A DNA stretch of 6,626 nt from Treponema sp. Lineage in GTDB: Bacteria; Spirochaetota; Spirochaetia; Treponematales; Treponemataceae. Every line of letters starts with the position of its first letter. Within the stretch, counting starts at the first letter, position 1. The position numbers and the translations under genes are program-made. The stretch lies in the NCBI GenBank assembly GCA_031290005.1, contig JAITOJ010000133.1:1-6626 (forward strand). Reading direction: 5' to 3'. Positions 5,884 through 6,626 of the stretch are shown one piece after another. The notes beneath the pieces were generated by a model. It was not told the origin of the DNA and made no database searches. It saw nothing but the letters and a program-made list of their open reading frames with translations.

Positions 5884-5964
5884 TCACACACGGAGCCGCA
5901 GACCACGCACACCGCGGCTGCCGTATTCCATCTCCGTAAACGTTCTTTGTTTGCTTTTCATCAT
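5884..5964 (-). other. Possible 26-codon leaderless ORF in the 5778-6006 intergenic region
   Basis: Tandem ATG codons (5964 and 5961) stand where transcription from the 5971-5998 promoter should begin, so any translation would be leaderless. The 26-residue product (MMKSKQRTFTEMEY...) resembles nothing I know. Dropping one A from the AAAA run near its start would open a different frame to a stop at 5844-5846. That frame encodes a basic start followed by AAAVCVVCGSVCEAAG, so this may be a broken small gene. The surrounding 227 bp hold no other gene that I can support. Confidence 0.15.
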
Positions 5965-5970
5965 GCTGTC

Positions 5971-5998
5971 ATTATACCTCTTTTAATCAGTTTTTCAA
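5971..5998 (-). promoter_or_regulatory. Strong sigma70-type promoter upstream of the hypothetical/J-domain genes
   Basis: On the minus strand TTGAAA (complement of 5993-5998) and a perfect TATAAT (complement of 5971-5976) are spaced by 16 nt. The -35 box begins 8 nt after the end of the E1 gene. The predicted transcription start is close to 5964, giving a leader of nearly 190 nt before the gene at 5778. No terminator precedes it, so E1 transcripts may also read through. Confidence 0.65.
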
Positions 5999-6005
5999 CG
6001 CGTCC

Positions 6006-6626
6006 CTAGACTCCTTGCCTGTTCCGCCGGAGCAAGTCCAGCGTCGTCTGCACGGTCACCGGCGTATACCCCTGGAGGGGCAGAATCCGCTCGTGGACGG
6101 CGTCGATAATCCAGTCCGCTTGGGGGAAGTACAGCTGTTCCATTTCCGCCGCCGGGGTAATCCAGTTGCGGCTCCCCACCACGGCCACCGGCGCGTCCAG
6201 ATAGTCAAAGGCATAGGTCTGCATATTGCTGGCCACGGTGTGCAGGAAACTGCCCCGCTCCGCCGCGTCGCTGGCCAGAAGCAGCCTGCCGGTCTTCTTC
6301 ACGGACTCCATGAGACGGTCGTAGTTCAGGGGATTGATGAACCGCAGGTCCACGACCTCCACGGAAAGCCCGTGCCGGGCCTCCAGCTTCTCCGCCGCCT
6401 CCAGGGCCTTGTAGAGGGTGGCCCCCAGGGTGGCGATGGTCAGGTCTTTGCCCGGCCTGCGGACAACCGGCTCCCCTTCGGGAACCTCGTAGTAGCCCTC
6501 GGGAACCCCGGCTTTCTCAAACTCCTCAGGCTTATCGTAGAGAAGCTGGCTTTCAAAGAAGATGACCGGGTCGGTGCCCCGCAGGGCCAGGTTGAGCATC
6601 CCCTTGGCGTCATAGGGCGTGGCGGG
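6006..6626 (-). CDS. 2-oxoacid dehydrogenase E1, beta (transketolase-like) part, C-terminal fragment
   Basis: This is the C-terminal 206 residues of a TPP-dependent E1 component of the pyruvate / branched-chain 2-oxoacid dehydrogenase family, which decarboxylates a 2-oxoacid and passes the acyl group to lipoyl-E2. The gene enters from the right edge; its 5' part is outside the window. The fragment opens with PATPYDAKG and DPVIFFESQLLY, the end of the pyrimidine-binding transketolase domain. It continues with the transketolase C-terminal domain: DLTIATLGATLYKALEAAE, VEVVDLRFINPL, VKKTGRLLLASDAAERGSFL, AFDYLDAP and SRNWITPA. The stretch FEKAGVPEGYYEVPEGEP and the tail ILPLQGY resemble E1 proteins in which the alpha and beta subunits are fused in one long chain, rather than a separate ~330-residue beta subunit. 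That assignment is from memory of the family and could be tested with the missing half. The substrate cannot be told from this part. No terminator is visible after its TAG stop. Confidence 0.88.
   Translation of the reverse strand, partial: PATPYDAKGMLNLALRGTDPVIFFESQLLYDKPEEFEKAGVPEGYYEVPEGEPVVRRPGKDLTIATLGATLYKALEAAEKLEARHGLSVEVVDLRFINPLNYDRLMESVKKTGRLLLASDAAERGSFLHTVASNMQTYAFDYLDAPVAVVGSRNWITPAAEMEQLYFPQADWIIDAVHERILPLQGYTPVTVQTTLDLLRRNRQGV

Noticed and set aside
5704..6009. 101-codon + strand frame opposite the promoter region of the hypothetical gene
   Set aside because: It overlaps two minus-strand promoter candidates and a supported minus-strand start, lacks a ribosome site, and has a low-complexity composition.

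Overview
The window looks like bacterial chromosome with moderately high G+C. A spirochaete of the termite-gut Treponema type is the best guess. The main reasons are a short BspA-type leucine-rich-repeat surface protein with the C-terminal tail typical of that group and an E1 dehydrogenase fragment of the alpha/beta-fused kind. The lineage is an inference from protein style; no rRNA or marker gene is present.

Layout. Positions 1-116 are low-complexity sequence: a run of 23 C, a run of 5 G, and a degraded copy of the sequence that follows. This is probably a contig-edge artefact, although a phase-variable tract is possible. A small secreted BspA-like protein follows on the + strand (about 117-680). 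Positions 681-775 hold only hairpin-forming intergenic DNA. A clear sigma70-type promoter (776-804) then leads directly into a TPP riboswitch (812-915) and a hairpin that would hide the ribosome binding site (950-985). This controls a tight + strand operon: thiB (990-2015), thiP (2020-3702) and thiQ (3696-4406), which together form a complete ABC importer for thiamine and thiamine phosphates. A 68-residue HMA-domain metal chaperone overlaps the end of thiQ (4394-4600).

The - strand genes run the other way. A J-domain protein with a TPR-like C-terminus (5342-4560) overlaps the metal chaperone tail to tail by 41 bp. Just upstream of it is a 136-residue protein of unknown function, possibly flavodoxin-like (5778-5368), with candidate promoters at 5798-5826 and 5971-5998. 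The C-terminal part of a 2-oxoacid dehydrogenase E1 gene (6626-6006) enters from the right edge.

How they fit together. Thiamine uptake is switched off by TPP through the riboswitch, probably at translation. The E1 enzyme at the far end uses TPP as cofactor, a thematic link but not an operon link. I see no CRISPR array, transposon, tRNA or rRNA. I do not see a convincing wholly new system. The points most worth a second look are the G11 tract inside thiP, the riboswitch expression platform, the HMA gene attached to the thi operon, and the homopolymer/duplication at the left edge.
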